Below, in pieces: positions 5,540 to 5,664 of a stretch of 5,664 bases of DNA. The stretch is taken from contig JAOUPL010000078.1 in the NCBI GenBank assembly GCA_029879825.1, positions 1-5,664 of the forward strand, in the 5' to 3' direction. A model generated the notes under the pieces. The model was not told where the DNA came from. It saw only the letters and a program-made list of their open reading frames with translations, and made no database searches. Origin of the DNA: Candidatus Bathyarchaeota archaeon. GTDB taxonomy: Archaea > Thermoproteota > Bathyarchaeia > Bathyarchaeales > Bathyarchaeaceae. The number at the start of each line of letters is the position of its first letter. Positions within the stretch are counted from its first letter, which is position 1. The position numbers were made by a program, and so were the translations under genes.

Positions 5540-5664
5540 GTGGGTAAACGAATTCGTGTCCAAAGACGCGGTAGAGGGTCTTCAACCTTTAGAGCATCCA
5601 CCCACAAGAGAGTGGCGCCCGTTCAGTACCCTCCAACGTCCAAAGAAGAACGGGAGGGAGTTAT
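5540..5664 (+). CDS. rpl2: Large ribosomal subunit protein uL2, N-terminal part (3' truncated by window)
   Basis: A frame opening with GTG at 5540 runs to the window end and gives 41 complete codons. The product begins MGKRIRVQRRGRGSSTFRAS and continues THKRVAPVQYPP, the archaeal uL2 N-terminus (usually MGKR..QRRGRGSPTFRAP.H). uL2 is a core 23S rRNA-binding protein of the 50S subunit, needed for peptidyl transferase centre assembly; the full protein is about 235-245 residues. No in-frame ATG lies nearby; the ATG at 5530 is out of frame. AGGA at about 5524-5527 may be the ribosome binding site, spaced about 12 nt from the GTG. This gene resumes the S10-type order after the DedA insert. Confidence 0.95.
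   Translation, partial: MGKRIRVQRRGRGSSTFRASTHKRVAPVQYPPTSKEEREGV

Noticed and set aside
1..5664. tRNA or other structured RNA genes, CRISPR repeats, insertion-sequence ends
   Set aside because: The intergenic spaces (21 to 131 bp) show no cloverleaf, tandem repeat or terminal inverted repeat, and no direct repeats flanking the DedA insert were seen that would suggest a mobile element.

Overview
The window is archaeal chromosome. The evidence is the gene order SPOUT-family RNA methyltransferase, uL3, uL4, uL23, (insert), uL2, with protein sequences of the archaeal/eukaryotic type. Two carbohydrate/lipid-precursor enzymes of archaeal type sit beside it, and TATA-like boxes lie upstream of most transcription units. 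Moderate GC and the particular form of the inositol-phosphate synthase suggest a member of the Thermoproteota/TACK group, perhaps Bathyarchaeia. That placement is inference from memory of related proteins, not from a search.

Left part (1-1596): the 3' end of a myo-inositol-1-phosphate synthase gene (+) runs into window position 1. It converges, with only 21 bp between stop codons, on a complete bifunctional phosphoglucose/phosphomannose isomerase gene (-). The isomerase makes glucose-6-phosphate from fructose-6-phosphate, and the synthase consumes glucose-6-phosphate to make the inositol head group of archaeal phospholipids. The two are therefore metabolically consecutive although they are not in one operon.

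Middle (1597-2670): a 131-bp divergent promoter region separates the isomerase from a COG2106-type SPOUT RNA methyltransferase. That gene is a frequent archaeal neighbour of the uL3 gene. A further 79-bp gap with its own TATA-like box precedes the ribosomal cluster.

Right part (2671-5664): the start of the S10-type ribosomal protein operon, with uL3, uL4 and uL23 tightly packed (15-bp and 2-bp gaps) and uL2 running off the window end. Between uL23 and uL2, where archaea normally have nothing, sits a complete same-strand gene for a DedA/VTT-family polytopic membrane protein. A good TATA-like box overlaps its stop codon, as if transcription of uL2 and the genes beyond were restarted after the insert. 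This insertion is the most unusual thing in the window. I found no RNA genes, CRISPR array, insertion sequence or clearly novel multi-gene system.
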